Shown in pieces: positions 17,049 to 25,622 of a stretch of 64,000 nucleotides of DNA (the stretch's first letter is position 1; each line of letters opens with the position of its first letter). The stretch comes from QGON01 sp963691905 (GTDB lineage Bacteria > Pseudomonadota > Gammaproteobacteria > Chromatiales > Chromatiaceae), in the NCBI GenBank assembly GCA_963691905.1, contig OY829893.1, forward strand, positions 682,001 to 746,000, written 5' to 3'. The translations under genes and the position numbers were made by a program. Under the pieces are notes generated by a model. It was not told the origin of the DNA. It saw only the letters and a program-made list of their open reading frames with translations, and did no database searches.

Positions 17049-17188
17049 TAGGAGGCTGTCGGGTTTATCCGTTTGACTGGTAACTGCTCCTGCGTTACCC
17101 GCACTTCCGCCATCCGTGGCGGTCGAAGCGACTAATCCGCAGGAGCGGATTGAACAGCCAAACAGTGTTAAATCTGACAACCTCCTAG
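17049..17188. mobile_element. MITE-like inverted-repeat element (140 bp)
   Basis: No ORF. The ends read TAGGAGGCTGTCGGGTTTA and, in reverse complement, TAGGAGGTTGTCAGATTTA, an imperfect terminal inverted repeat of about 20 bp with three mismatches, each bounded by TA. A nearly identical single end (AGGAGGCTGTCGGGTTTA) is found at 38953-38970. Size, ends and lack of coding capacity fit a non-autonomous miniature transposable element. Confidence 0.55.
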
Positions 17189-17200
17189 AGCCAGTATTGG

Positions 17201-17521
17201 CTAGTGCGGCTCGTCACTCTCATCGGTCTCGATATGCAGTAGCTCAAGCTGGTTGCCCAGCATTATGATGTAACCTGTCTGCCTGCCGCTTCCCTCCTGG
17301 CTATAGTCGAACTCATAGAGTCGGCGGAATTTCAAACCCGCGCGTATCCATCTCACTCCGATTCGGCGTCGGGCGACGGTTTGATCGAGAAATTGCACGC
17401 CTTGAGCATTGCAGGCGGCACGGCTGATGCGAGTGGCTTTCTCTCTGACCTTGAGACTGTCGCGCCAGAACCAGATCAACAGCAAAACAAGCAGTAGTAA
17501 ATTGAGTGTGGACGTCGACAT
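17201..17521 (-). CDS. DUF3301-family membrane-anchored protein
   Basis: 106 residues. One N-terminal membrane segment, LNLLLLVLLLIWFWRDSL (~res 6-23), is followed by a soluble basic domain with QGVQFLDQTVARRRIGVRW and a C-terminal strand-rich part ending GYIIMLGNQLELLHIE. This pattern (short anchor, CxxxGVQ-LDxTV, RRxYxF) is what I know as DUF3301, of unknown function, common in gammaproteobacteria. It is divergent from the macrodomain gene; the two start codons are only 17 bases apart. Confidence 0.75.
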   Translation of the reverse strand: MSTSTLNLLLLVLLLIWFWRDSLKVREKATRISRAACNAQGVQFLDQTVARRRIGVRWIRAGLKFRRLYEFDYSQEGSGRQTGYIIMLGNQLELLHIETDESDEPH

Positions 17522-17538
17522 ACCTGGGGGTTATTACG

Positions 17539-18042
17539 ATGGGCCAGATACAGATTGTACAGGGAGATATCACCGGACTTGAAGTGGCTGCCGTGGTCAA
17601 TGCGGCAAACTCAACCCTGCTGGGCGGCGGGGGCGTGGATGGTGCAATCCACAAGGCGGCTGGCCCCGATCTGCTTGCCGCATGTCGGCCTCTCGGTGGT
17701 TGTCCGGCAGGTGAGGCGCGTATTACGCCTGGATTTCGATTGCCTTCCAAGTGGGTGATCCATACAGTTGGGCCGGTCTGGCAGGGTGGGGAGAGGGGCG
17801 AATCAGCGCTGCTGGCATCCTGCTACCGTGAATCATTTTCTGTGGCAAAGGCACATGATGTTGCCTCGATTGCTTTTCCTGCGATCAGTACGGGTGTCTA
17901 TGGCTACCCCAAGCAGCAGGCTGCCGAGATTGCCCTTGCGGCCATGAGAGAGTGGGTGGATGATTTTGAAAAGATCATCGTCTGCTGTTTCAGTGCCGCA
18001 GATGCGGATCGATACCGTAAACTTTGCCGAGAATGTATTTGA
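17539..18042 (+). CDS. Macrodomain (ADP-ribose-binding/deacetylating) protein
   Basis: 167 residues forming a single macro domain. IQIVQGDITGLEVAAVVNAAN (start), LLGGGGVDGAIHKAAG and the C-terminal FPAISTGVYGYPKQQAA are the ADP-ribose-binding loops of the YmdB/MacroD class, whose members remove mono-ADP-ribose or deacetylate O-acetyl-ADP-ribose. ATG 17539 gives the canonical N-terminus; the frame extends to 17506, inside the start of the divergent gene. Physiological substrate unknown. Confidence 0.92.
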   Translation: MGQIQIVQGDITGLEVAAVVNAANSTLLGGGGVDGAIHKAAGPDLLAACRPLGGCPAGEARITPGFRLPSKWVIHTVGPVWQGGERGESALLASCYRESFSVAKAHDVASIAFPAISTGVYGYPKQQAAEIALAAMREWVDDFEKIIVCCFSAADADRYRKLCRECI

Positions 18043-18055
18043 AAGAGAACCGCCA

Positions 18056-18289
18056 ATGATGTCCTGGTTAGATAAGATTCCACTACAAATGATTGTATTG
18101 CCAGCAGTCCTGCTGGCGTTGGCCCCCTTCTATCCTGAGCCCCATCTATGGGAAAAACTCAAGATGCTGGCCGACGGCACACTCTCCCGTCCCATCGATA
18201 TATTTGATCTGCTGATGCATGGAACCCCAATGCTGATTGTGGTGTTGAAGCTGATTCGCGGGACGAGGGGAACGGATGCGGCTGGCTGA
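18056..18289 (+). CDS. Small membrane protein, 77 aa (family sometimes mislabelled RND transporter)
   Basis: Two hydrophobic segments, QMIVLPAVLLALAPF (~res 9-23) and GTPMLIVVLKLI near the C-terminus, flank PEPHLWEKLKMLADGTLSRP, a highly recognisable conserved loop. Similar small proteins are widespread in gammaproteobacteria without known function. Start ATG 18056 follows AAAGAGAA; an adjacent ATG at 18059 is equally possible. It lies 13 bases after the macrodomain gene. Confidence 0.7.
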   Translation: MMSWLDKIPLQMIVLPAVLLALAPFYPEPHLWEKLKMLADGTLSRPIDIFDLLMHGTPMLIVVLKLIRGTRGTDAAG

Positions 18290-18326
18290 GACGCTTGAAA
18301 CCTTATTACGGTGGTCATCGTAAGCC

Positions 18327-18393
18327 GTAGGTCGGTTCAAGCGTAGCGGAACCGGCATCGAGTGCCCGATCCGCTGCGCTTGATCGGGCCTAC
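18327..18393. repeat. REP-like palindrome, copy B
   Basis: GTAGGTCGGTTCAAGCG plus AGCGGAACCGGC, then GCCCGATCCGCTGCGCTT plus GATCGGGCCTAC. Same two-armed structure as at 5813, with a shorter central spacer. Lies between the small membrane protein gene and ppk2. Confidence 0.8.
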
Positions 18394-18401
18394 AAACGGT
18401 G

Positions 18402-18520
18402 GGCTTCGAAAGAAGATGTGAGCTGCCGTCCCTGGCGGAGCATTTGAGTTCTTTTTAACCCCCGGTCCGGACCTCCTGTCCGGCCGTTCGCAGTACTGCG
18501 AAGGTCCACTGGACCTTCGG
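18402..18520 (-). repeat. Dispersed repeat shared with the nusG-rplK leader (copy 1)
   Basis: Read on the minus strand directly downstream of ppk2, this tract begins with the palindrome GGTCCAGTGGACC, has a 17-base spacer holding a second palindrome TTCGCAGTACTGCGAA, then GGCCGGACAGGAGGTCCGG, CCGGGGGTTAAAAAGAACTC and finally CCAGGGACGGC ... CGAAGCC. Nearly the same series with the same spacing occurs at 60836-60955 on the plus strand. It may serve as 3' structure for ppk2 mRNA. Confidence 0.6.
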
Positions 18521-18527
18521 TCACGGC

Positions 18528-19439
18528 TCACCCCACGAATTTTCCGCTCTGGAGGCGTTGGGCTTCCATCAGTTCCAGTTCACGGGAGCCGGAGATGACG
18601 ACGTCGTGGCTCGGTACGAAGTCGAGCGTTGGATCCAGTCGCTCGTAAGGCACGGCGTTCAGGATCACTTTCATGGCATTGAGCCTGGCCTGGTGTTTGT
18701 CGATGGAGCGAATAATGGTCCAGGGTGAGTGGGTTGTATTGGTGCGTTTTAACATCTCATATTTCTGGTTTGTGAACTCGTCCCATCGATCCTGGGCCTG
18801 GACGTCGATCTCGGATAGTTTCCACTGCCGCAGAGAGTCGGTCTTGCGGCGTTCGAAACGGCGAGCCTGCTCTTCTTTGGTAACGGAAAAGTAGAGTTTC
18901 ACCAGAATAGTGCCTTGGCGCACCAAATCCTTCTCAAAACCGGTTACGCCGATCATAAAATTCTCGTGCTCGTCGGGCGTACAGAATCCGAAGATGGGTT
19001 CAACGATGGCGCGGTTGTACCAGCTGCGGTCGAAGAGTACGACCTCCCCTCCGCGGGGACACTGGGTCACGTATTTCTGGAAAAACCATTGGGTCTTCTG
19101 TTCATCAGTCGGTTTTCCGAGGGCGACGATACGGTAGTGTTTCTCGTTCATGTAGCGGGCAACACGACGAATGGTGCCGCCCTTGCCAGCTGCGTCTCTT
19201 CCCTCGAACAGAATGACAAAACGAGTGCCGGTGGACTCAAGATACTGCTGCATCTTGATCAGTTCAGCCTGATAGGGCTTCAGCTGCTCTTCCCGGTTGA
19301 AGCGGCGGATGGCCTTCTTATTTCTCTTCTTTAAATTCGTGTTTTCTGATACTAGACGATCATGCTCCTGCAGTAGTTCATCCAGGCGGGTAGACTGGTC
19401 ATTGTAGATGATGTTTTCAGGGTTCTGGACGTCATTCAT
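18528..19439 (-). CDS. ppk2: Polyphosphate kinase 2 family protein
   Basis: 303-residue P-loop kinase that uses polyphosphate to phosphorylate nucleoside di- or monophosphates, or the reverse. Walker A is FEGRDAAGKGGTIRR, Walker B lies in VVLFDRSWYNRA, and the lid segment is SVTKEEQARRFERRKTD. One PPK2 domain is present, as in class I or III enzymes; the class cannot be fixed by eye. I prefer ATG 19439, preceded by AGGAC, over an in-frame TTG at 19469. The N-terminal ~45 residues are basic and coiled-coil-like (LLQEHDRLVSENTNLKKRNKK). Confidence 0.92.
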   Translation of the reverse strand: MNDVQNPENIIYNDQSTRLDELLQEHDRLVSENTNLKKRNKKAIRRFNREEQLKPYQAELIKMQQYLESTGTRFVILFEGRDAAGKGGTIRRVARYMNEKHYRIVALGKPTDEQKTQWFFQKYVTQCPRGGEVVLFDRSWYNRAIVEPIFGFCTPDEHENFMIGVTGFEKDLVRQGTILVKLYFSVTKEEQARRFERRKTDSLRQWKLSEIDVQAQDRWDEFTNQKYEMLKRTNTTHSPWTIIRSIDKHQARLNAMKVILNAVPYERLDPTLDFVPSHDVVISGSRELELMEAQRLQSGKFVG

Positions 19440-19536
19440 GATCGTTGTCCTATTAGTCGTTGTGTCCAAACAAGACGAGTATAATATGCTTTTTTGCAGC
19501 GGCTTGCCGTACTATCGGCGGGGTAGATGACCAGGG

Positions 19537-21360
19537 TCAAAAACGGTAGGCCGAGTCAATCTGCTCCCGGGTCAGGATACCCAAAATACGATATGCCCCA
19601 CGATGTTTTTGCCGCTCCACGAAGAGTGCTTCCGCGCCGCTCTCCTGAAGTTTTTCGAGGGCTTCCTGCAGACTGGCCTGCATCGTCACGCCGGCAAGCT
19701 GATAGCGCCGTGCCGGAATAGAGAGCAAGTCTATATTCTGCTCCTCGGACTCCTCCAGATACCGCGCAAGATCGAGGCCCCGCATCAGGATGGCGGGTTC
19801 ATCCTCTTTGTTGATAACCAACCACTCAGTCGCCAGTTTTATTATATGCTTGGCGGAGATGTGATCCATCTCCCTCTCACAGCGCAGGAAGTTGTTATTC
19901 ATCACGCTGGCAACGCCGACACGCCGCAGTGACTGCATCACCGGGTCGGTACGATAATCAAGGCCGCTCGATTTGAGGATGGTGATAAAGAGGGACTGTT
20001 TGCGGAAGAGTTCGCTGCTGGTGAGGCTGGCCACGACGATCACCAGCATACCGGGCATCACGATTTGCGGACTGAAGGTAAGTTCGACGATGGCGGTCAG
20101 GGCGGCAAGTGGCGCCTGCAGACTGGCTCCCATCATCGCGCCCATGCCGATCAGCGCGTAGAGGCCCGGATCTGAAACCTCCCCGTCGATCAGGAGTCCT
20201 GCGAGCGGTGCAAAAAAACCGCCGATGGCAGCGCCGATAAAGAGCGCCGGTCCGATCATGCCGCCAGGTATGCCCAGGCCGATGCTGGCGGAAGTGGCGA
20301 GCGCCTTGGCAAAAATCAGAACCATAAGCAGTTCAATAGCAATCTCTCCAAGCAGGATGTCGTTGACTGTGTCGTATCCTATGCCCAGTACTTGGGGAAC
20401 TATGACCCCCAAAAGACCGACGATAATGCCCCCCAGCAGGGTGCGCTGCCAGAAGGCCAGGGGCTGGCTGTAGGTGGAAGTAACCTGGATTAGCTGGTTG
20501 AAGCCGGCTGCTGCCGTACCTACGACGAGTCCAAGCAGCAGCAGAATCGGCAGCTCCTGCATCGATCCCAAGGTCAGCACCGACATATCGAAAGCGCGTT
20601 CGTCACCGAGAATGTAGATGGCGATGCTGTTGGCACTGACGGCCGCGAGGATGATGGGCATGAAGCTGGCCAGGGTGTATTCCATCATTACCACCTCCAG
20701 GGCGAAGATCACCCCCGCAAGTGGGGTGTCGAAAGAGGCGGCGATACCTGCTGCCGTGCCACAGCCGACCAGCGTGCGGATAGTGTTGTTGGGGAGTGAG
20801 AGTTGCTGGCCGAGCAGTGAGCCGCTGGCTGCGCCAAGAAAGACGTGGGGTCCCTCCCGGCCGACTGAATGTCCGCTGATGATGGCGATCGCCGCACCGA
20901 CAAACTGCAGGATGAATTCGCGTAGTGAGAGGTAGCCCTGGTGGTAGGCGAGTCGTTCCATTACCCGGGCAATGCCGAGAACATAGAGACCTTTAGACCA
21001 ATTGTGAAAAATGAATCCCAACAAAAGACTGCCGAAAACCGGTAGTAGGAAACGCAATAATGGCGGCAGCGCCTCGTAATTTTCCGGCAGACCTCCTGGC
21101 AACAGTCCGGCCTGGCTGCCCTCCACCGCCAGTCTGAAGGCAACGATTACGCCGCCTGCCAGAAAACCGGTGATCAGACCCAGGCCCGAGAGTTGTATCA
21201 GCGCATCCGGTCTGGAGAGGTGAATGCGAATGCGGTGCATCCAGTTTGCCAGTTGTTCGGACAGCAAGTTATTGAGATCCCAGGGTTGAGACGGAGAGGG
21301 AGTGTGAACCGCTCTGCTCCATCTGTAGTAAAATGATACGTCTGCGAAATGAAATCGCAT
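19537..21360 (-). CDS. CLC-family chloride channel/antiporter with C-terminal CBS pair
   Basis: 607-residue integral membrane protein. CLC filter segments are recognisable: SGHSVGREGPHVFLGAASG (~res 163-181, the GREGP motif) and LGIPGGMIGPALFIGAAIGG further on. About ten membrane helices cover residues 55-460. The last ~130 residues form two CBS-like repeats (VMNNNFLRCEREMD... and LAGVTMQASLQEALEKLQES), which in relatives bind adenosine nucleotides and gate transport. It may exchange Cl- and H+ or act as a channel. The start at 21360 gives a 40-residue hydrophilic lead-in; a later Met near residue 41 is also possible. Confidence 0.9.
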   Translation of the reverse strand: MRFHFADVSFYYRWSRAVHTPSPSQPWDLNNLLSEQLANWMHRIRIHLSRPDALIQLSGLGLITGFLAGGVIVAFRLAVEGSQAGLLPGGLPENYEALPPLLRFLLPVFGSLLLGFIFHNWSKGLYVLGIARVMERLAYHQGYLSLREFILQFVGAAIAIISGHSVGREGPHVFLGAASGSLLGQQLSLPNNTIRTLVGCGTAAGIAASFDTPLAGVIFALEVVMMEYTLASFMPIILAAVSANSIAIYILGDERAFDMSVLTLGSMQELPILLLLGLVVGTAAAGFNQLIQVTSTYSQPLAFWQRTLLGGIIVGLLGVIVPQVLGIGYDTVNDILLGEIAIELLMVLIFAKALATSASIGLGIPGGMIGPALFIGAAIGGFFAPLAGLLIDGEVSDPGLYALIGMGAMMGASLQAPLAALTAIVELTFSPQIVMPGMLVIVVASLTSSELFRKQSLFITILKSSGLDYRTDPVMQSLRRVGVASVMNNNFLRCEREMDHISAKHIIKLATEWLVINKEDEPAILMRGLDLARYLEESEEQNIDLLSIPARRYQLAGVTMQASLQEALEKLQESGAEALFVERQKHRGAYRILGILTREQIDSAYRF

Positions 21361-21396
21361 TTAATCAGACCTAAACCTTAACGGAGCCCGTGACTC

Positions 21397-22116
21397 TTGT
21401 CAGCCGAAACCATGCAACTTCACAAGGCGAATGCCTATGAAACCACTACAGAACAGGCGCTGATGGAGCGGCTCCTGCCGCTGGATAACGCCCATATCCT
21501 GGAACTGGGATGTGGTGCTGCCTGGACCACCCGTCAGTTGGCGGAGCGTTATCCGGCCTCCCGCTTTATCGCCACGGAGGTCGATCGGGTACAGCATGAG
21601 AAAAACCTTCAGCTAAACTTGCGAAACGTGGATTTTCGTATGGAAGGGGCGCAGGCGATCAGTGAAGCGGACAACAGCATTGATATCGTGTGGATGCTGA
21701 AGTCGCTGCACCATGTCCCTGCCGAGCTGATGCCGGCCGCGATGCGGGAGATCCACCGGGTATTGAAGCCAGGAGGGCTGGCCTACTTTTCAGAGCCGGT
21801 CTATACCGGTTCGTTCAATGCCTTGATGTCGCTCATCCATGATGAGAAAAATGTGCGTCAGATGGCCTTCAACGCCATCGAGGTCGAGGTGTCATCCGGT
21901 GCATTCGATCTGCGGCAGGAACTCTTTTTCGAAGTGCCCGGAACCTATACCTGGGATGAGTTCGAATCGCGTTTCCTCAAGGTGACTCATACCAAGCTGG
22001 ATATCGATGAGGCGCGATTTGAGCAGATCCGCAGTGCGTTCATGGCCCACATGAGAGAGGATGGCGCGCATTTTCTGAAGCCTCATCGGGTGGATCTGTT
22101 GATTAAGCCTATATAG
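21397..22116 (+). CDS. Class I SAM-dependent methyltransferase
   Basis: 239 residues. The SAM-binding motif I is ILELGCGAAWTTRQLAER (~res 34-51). An acidic ribose-binding residue follows in FIATEVDRVQ. IDIVWMLKSLHHVP and IHRVLKPGGLAYFSEPVY are motifs II/III of methyltransferase-11/25-type proteins. TTG at 21397 is used because GGAG lies ten bases upstream; an in-frame ATG at 21412 has no ribosome site. Substrate unknown. It is divergent from the CLC gene. Confidence 0.82.
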   Translation: MSAETMQLHKANAYETTTEQALMERLLPLDNAHILELGCGAAWTTRQLAERYPASRFIATEVDRVQHEKNLQLNLRNVDFRMEGAQAISEADNSIDIVWMLKSLHHVPAELMPAAMREIHRVLKPGGLAYFSEPVYTGSFNALMSLIHDEKNVRQMAFNAIEVEVSSGAFDLRQELFFEVPGTYTWDEFESRFLKVTHTKLDIDEARFEQIRSAFMAHMREDGAHFLKPHRVDLLIKPI

Positions 22117-22366
22117 TGCGTCTGCAAAACGCCTCATGTGGCTAGTGCGCTAGCAATGCGAGAATTGCAGATGCGGCCAGGAGGTAGGGTGCGCTGTGCG
22201 CACCATGATTGGCGTACATACCATGATTCCGGCTTGTTTTGGTGGGCATGGCGCACCCTACAAATCTTCAATATAGCCTGTGGTGAGTGGCAAGTTGATT
22301 GTTGTCATATCAGTTTATGGTTAAATTATGTAATTCTTTCCTCTTGTTAGGCAGGGATAAATCTGT
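22117..22366. repeat. Spacer with two hairpin repeats before feoA
   Basis: A first hairpin pairs TCTGCAA (~22126) with TTGCAGA (~22166) around GCTAGTGCGCTAGC. A second element at 22184-22261 has perfect 11-bp ends, GTAGGGTGCGC and GCGCACCCTAC. Such GTAGGGTGCGC elements recur in many gammaproteobacterial genomes. The remainder, to the Fur-box-like sequence, is AT-rich and probably holds the feo promoter. Confidence 0.6.
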
Positions 22367-22385
22367 TTAAATGAGAATCATAATT
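22367..22385 (+). promoter_or_regulatory. Fur-box-like operator upstream of feoABC
   Basis: TTAAATGAGAATCATAATT closely resembles the 19-bp consensus GATAATGATAATCATTATC; the core AATGA-AATCAT is kept. It ends 17 bases before the feoA start. Ferric-uptake-regulator repression of ferrous iron uptake is the known arrangement, so iron control is likely. Confidence 0.65.
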
Positions 22386-22402
22386 ATTTAGGTATTTTCA
22401 TA

Positions 22403-22678
22403 GTGTCTGCGATGAGTCTGGGATCTGAATCTGTCACCGAAACCGTATCACTGGCTACCCTGCCGGTAGGCGCACATGCCCGTATTATTGAGGTGCGGGG
22501 AGGACGCCAGATGACGCGGCGCCTGCTGAGCCTGGGTCTGCGCGTTGGTGCGGAAGTGGACGTGCTCCAGCACCGGGGTCGTGGGGTCGTGGTGGCAAAT
22601 GGCGGCGTACGTGTGGCCCTCGGGGGAGGCGTAGCCGAGAAGCTGCTGATGTCACCTCTGGACAATGGTACAACTTAG
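22403..22678 (+). CDS. feoA: Ferrous iron transport protein FeoA
   Basis: 91-residue SH3-like cytosolic accessory of FeoB. LPVGAHARIIEVRGGRQMTRRLLSLGLRVGAEVDVLQ follows the FeoA pattern (its G-x-R-LxSLGLxxG core is intact), and the tail GGVRVALGGGVAEKLL is typical. The start is a GTG at 22403; an in-frame ATG at 22412 would remove three residues. First gene of feoABC. Confidence 0.92.
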   Translation: MSAMSLGSESVTETVSLATLPVGAHARIIEVRGGRQMTRRLLSLGLRVGAEVDVLQHRGRGVVVANGGVRVALGGGVAEKLLMSPLDNGTT

Positions 22679-22701
22679 ACACATAGATTCGAAAGGTAAT
22701 C

Positions 22702-25056
22702 ATGGGCTGTTGTGAAAACGACGAGCAGACGCCTGTCCGGTCGTCGGGCGACAAACCCCTGACGATTGCCCTGGCAGGAAATCCCAACTGCGGCAAGTCA
22801 GCACTCTTCAATACCCTGACGGGCATCCGACAGCGCACCGGCAACTGGCCCGGTGTCACGGTGGATCGGAAAGAGGGCCATTTCGACCTCGAGGGTGACG
22901 ATGTCACCGTTATCGACCTGCCTGGTATCTACTCCCTTGATGCCGCCTCCCTGGACGAGCAGGTGACCCGTGACTATCTGTTGTCGCGGGATGCGGATCT
23001 GATCATCAATATCGTCGATGCCGCCAATCTGGAGCGTAACCTCTATCTCACGGTGCAGATGCTGGAGATGGGGGTGCCCCTGTTGATCGCCGTCAATATG
23101 ATGGATGTAGCGCGCAAGCGCGGCATCGATATCGATTTTGACAAGCTTAGCGGTGAAGTGGGTTGTCCCGTACTGCCTATTGTCGCGGTGACCGGTGAGG
23201 GCATCATCAAACTGAAGGGGGCAATTCAGGATCTTGCCTCCGGTTGTGTCGGCGGCGGTTTTGCCTTGGCACAGGAAGAGGTGGTGGAGCAGGCGATTAT
23301 AGAGATGGAACCGCTACTGCAGGAGGAGCCGGAGCGGGCCAAACGCCGCTGGCTGCTGTTGAAGATGCTGGAGGAGGATGCCTTCGCCTTGAGCCATGCC
23401 ACTGTTGCACTTGAGACGAAAGTGGATGAATGGCGGCAGGCCATCGAGAATCGCGCCGGAGAGGAGGCGGATATCCATATCGCCGATGCCAGGTACGGCC
23501 ATGCTCACGCCTTGGCGCAGACCGTGGTACATGAGCGCGGCAAGGTTGGCAAGACCCTCAGTGACCGCATCGACAAAGTTGTGTTGAACAGGGTCTTCGG
23601 CATACCGGTCTTTCTGGCAGTGATGTACTTGATGTTCATGTTTGCCATCAATATCGGTGGTGCCTTCATCGACTTTTTCGATGGCGTGGCCGGGGCTATC
23701 TTTGTCGACGGTTTTGGCCTGCTGCTCTCAGAGATCGGTTCCCCCGACTGGATGGTGGTGATGCTCGCAAATGGGGTGGGCGGCGGTGTTCAGGTGGTGG
23801 CAACATTCATCCCCATCATCACCGCACTCTATCTCTTTCTCTCGGTGGTGGAGGATACCGGCTATATGGCCCGGGCCGCCTTCGTGATGGATCGCTTCAT
23901 GCGTTCCATAGGCCTGCCGGGCAAGGCGTTCGTACCGATGATCGTGGGCTTTGGCTGCAATGTGCCTGCGGTGCTGGCGACCCGTACCCTGGAGAGTGTT
24001 CGTGAGCGTAAACTGACGATTCTGATGAACCCTTTCATGTCCTGTGGGGCGCGACTGCCTGTTTATGCGCTCTTTGCCGCTGCCTTCTTTCCCACCAATG
24101 GCCAGAATCTGGTATTTGGACTCTACATGATTGGCATCACGGTGGCGATTCTCACCGGAATGATCATGAAGCGGACACTGCTTTCGGGAGAGAGTACTGG
24201 TTTCATGATGGAACTTCCCCCCTATCATCTGCCTACGGCAAAGGGGGTCGCCCTGCGTACCTGGGATCGGGTCCGGCTCTTCATCAAGGAGGCAGGGCGA
24301 GTGATTATCCTCATGGTGTTGGCGATCAATGTGCTTAACTCCATCGGAACGGACGGCACTTTCGGTAACGAAGACTCAGAGAAATCGGTACTCAGTGCGG
24401 CCAGTAAAGTGTTGACACCCCTGTTTGCGCCCATGGGTATCAAAGAGGACAACTGGCCGGCTACGGTGGGTATCTTTACCGGTGTATTGGCCAAAGAGGC
24501 GGTGGTCGGTACCCTGAACTCCATCTATACCGGGTTGGCCGCCGCAGAGGCAGGAGTAACGGAAGAGGCGCCCTTCGACTTTTGGCAAGCATTGATCGAG
24601 GCTGCGGCCACTGTGCCGGAGAACCTTGTGGGGGTGAAGGACCTGGTGGGCGACCCTTTGGCGCTCGACGTAGGTGATGTCAGTTCCGCAGAGGCTGCGG
24701 CAGAGGCCCAGGCGGTTGATGTTGGTGTCTTCGGCGCCATGGCTGCGCGTTTCGACGGACAGGCGGGTGCCTTCGCCTATCTGCTCTTTATCCTGCTCTA
24801 TTTCCCCTGTGTTGCCACCATCGGTGCGATCAAGCGGGAAGCGGGAAGCGCTTGGGCGGCCTTTGTGGCTGCCTGGACCACCGGTGTCGCCTTCATGGCG
24901 TCGACTATCTTCTACCAGGCTGCGACCTACTCCCGGCATCCGGATAGCGCCATGGCATGGATCGTTGGTCTGTTGACCCTGCTGGTGATGGTCGTCATTG
25001 GATTGCGTTTCTGGTCACAGCGAGAGCAACGGGAGATGCAGGGGGTGGAGATATGA
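22702..25056 (+). CDS. feoB: Ferrous iron transporter FeoB
   Basis: 784-residue inner-membrane Fe(II) transporter. The N-terminal G-domain has G1 AGNPNCGKSALFN (~res 26-38), G2-type RTGNWPGVTVD, G3 DLPGIYSLD and G4 VNMMD. A helical spacer follows to about residue 285. The membrane part carries two Gate-type repeats; conserved cysteines lie in VGFGCNVPAVLATRT and NPFMSCGARLPVYALF. A Cys pair (MGCCEN) opens the protein. Its TGA overlaps the feoC ATG. Confidence 0.96.
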   Translation: MGCCENDEQTPVRSSGDKPLTIALAGNPNCGKSALFNTLTGIRQRTGNWPGVTVDRKEGHFDLEGDDVTVIDLPGIYSLDAASLDEQVTRDYLLSRDADLIINIVDAANLERNLYLTVQMLEMGVPLLIAVNMMDVARKRGIDIDFDKLSGEVGCPVLPIVAVTGEGIIKLKGAIQDLASGCVGGGFALAQEEVVEQAIIEMEPLLQEEPERAKRRWLLLKMLEEDAFALSHATVALETKVDEWRQAIENRAGEEADIHIADARYGHAHALAQTVVHERGKVGKTLSDRIDKVVLNRVFGIPVFLAVMYLMFMFAINIGGAFIDFFDGVAGAIFVDGFGLLLSEIGSPDWMVVMLANGVGGGVQVVATFIPIITALYLFLSVVEDTGYMARAAFVMDRFMRSIGLPGKAFVPMIVGFGCNVPAVLATRTLESVRERKLTILMNPFMSCGARLPVYALFAAAFFPTNGQNLVFGLYMIGITVAILTGMIMKRTLLSGESTGFMMELPPYHLPTAKGVALRTWDRVRLFIKEAGRVIILMVLAINVLNSIGTDGTFGNEDSEKSVLSAASKVLTPLFAPMGIKEDNWPATVGIFTGVLAKEAVVGTLNSIYTGLAAAEAGVTEEAPFDFWQALIEAAATVPENLVGVKDLVGDPLALDVGDVSSAEAAAEAQAVDVGVFGAMAARFDGQAGAFAYLLFILLYFPCVATIGAIKREAGSAWAAFVAAWTTGVAFMASTIFYQAATYSRHPDSAMAWIVGLLTLLVMVVIGLRFWSQREQREMQGVEI

Positions 25057-25331
25057 TTCTTGCAGACATCAAACGTTACCTGATGGCGCGTAAGCAGGCG
25101 AGCCTGGCGGATATCGCCATGCACTTCGATGCAGACCCGGATGCGGTGCGCGGTATGCTCGAACACTGGATTCGCAAAGGCCGGGTACAGAAACAGAGCG
25201 TCTACGCCTCCTGTGGATCAAGCTGCGATAAATGCGACCCCGCGACTACCGAGGTCTACAGTTGGGGCGGGTCCGGCGATGCTGTTCAGGCTGTACCGGT
25301 CGAGTTCAATGCGGGTTGTCCGGGGGATTGA
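25053..25331 (+). CDS. feoC: FeoC-like winged-helix protein
   Basis: 92-residue small winged-helix protein, LADIKRYLMARKQASLADIA at the start, with the cysteine cluster CGSSCDKC (~res 51-58) that in other FeoC proteins binds a labile Fe-S cluster. FeoC is proposed to sense iron or oxygen and to protect FeoB from proteolysis. It overlaps feoB by four bases (ATGA). A third more distal Cys lies in FNAGCPGD. Confidence 0.88.
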   Translation: MILADIKRYLMARKQASLADIAMHFDADPDAVRGMLEHWIRKGRVQKQSVYASCGSSCDKCDPATTEVYSWGGSGDAVQAVPVEFNAGCPGD

Positions 25332-25622
25332 GAAAGAAGGTTAAAGGCAAAAGGTTAAAGGTGGCCGTGCCATCTGGTAGGTCGAACCCTGTCGTTACTG
25401 CCGTTGGTGGCTGAAGAGTTTCATCAGGCTTGACGCAAGATTCAGGCAAATCTCCGATTTTCCAGTTTTAGCATGTAGGCCCGATCAAGCGTAGCGGATC
25501 GGGCATTCAGGCTTTGGCAGCACGGTTTAGGTTGCCGGTTCCGCTACGCTTGAACCGGCCTACGATACTGCGGCAGTAGCGACAGCGTTCGGCTTACCCT
25601 GTGGCACGGCCACCTTTCGCCT
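25332..25622. repeat. Composite inverted-repeat element containing REP-like palindrome (copy C)
   Basis: The whole feoC-to-GGDEF/EAL gap is one symmetrical element. Its left arm (25339-25403) has heptads GGTTAAA, GGCAAAA, GGTTAAA, then GTGGCCGTGCC and GTCGTTACTGCCG. Its right arm (25571-25642) is the near reverse complement: CGGCAGTAGCGAC, GGCACGGCCAC, then TTTCGCC and three TTTAACC. In the centre, 25475-25563, is palindrome copy C, with the GATCAAGCG arm first. The right arm runs into the 3' end of the minus-strand gene. Confidence 0.8.

Noticed and set aside
18056..18289. Naming the 77-residue membrane protein an RND transporter
   Set aside because: Only two hydrophobic segments; such annotations in related proteins are carried-over mistakes.
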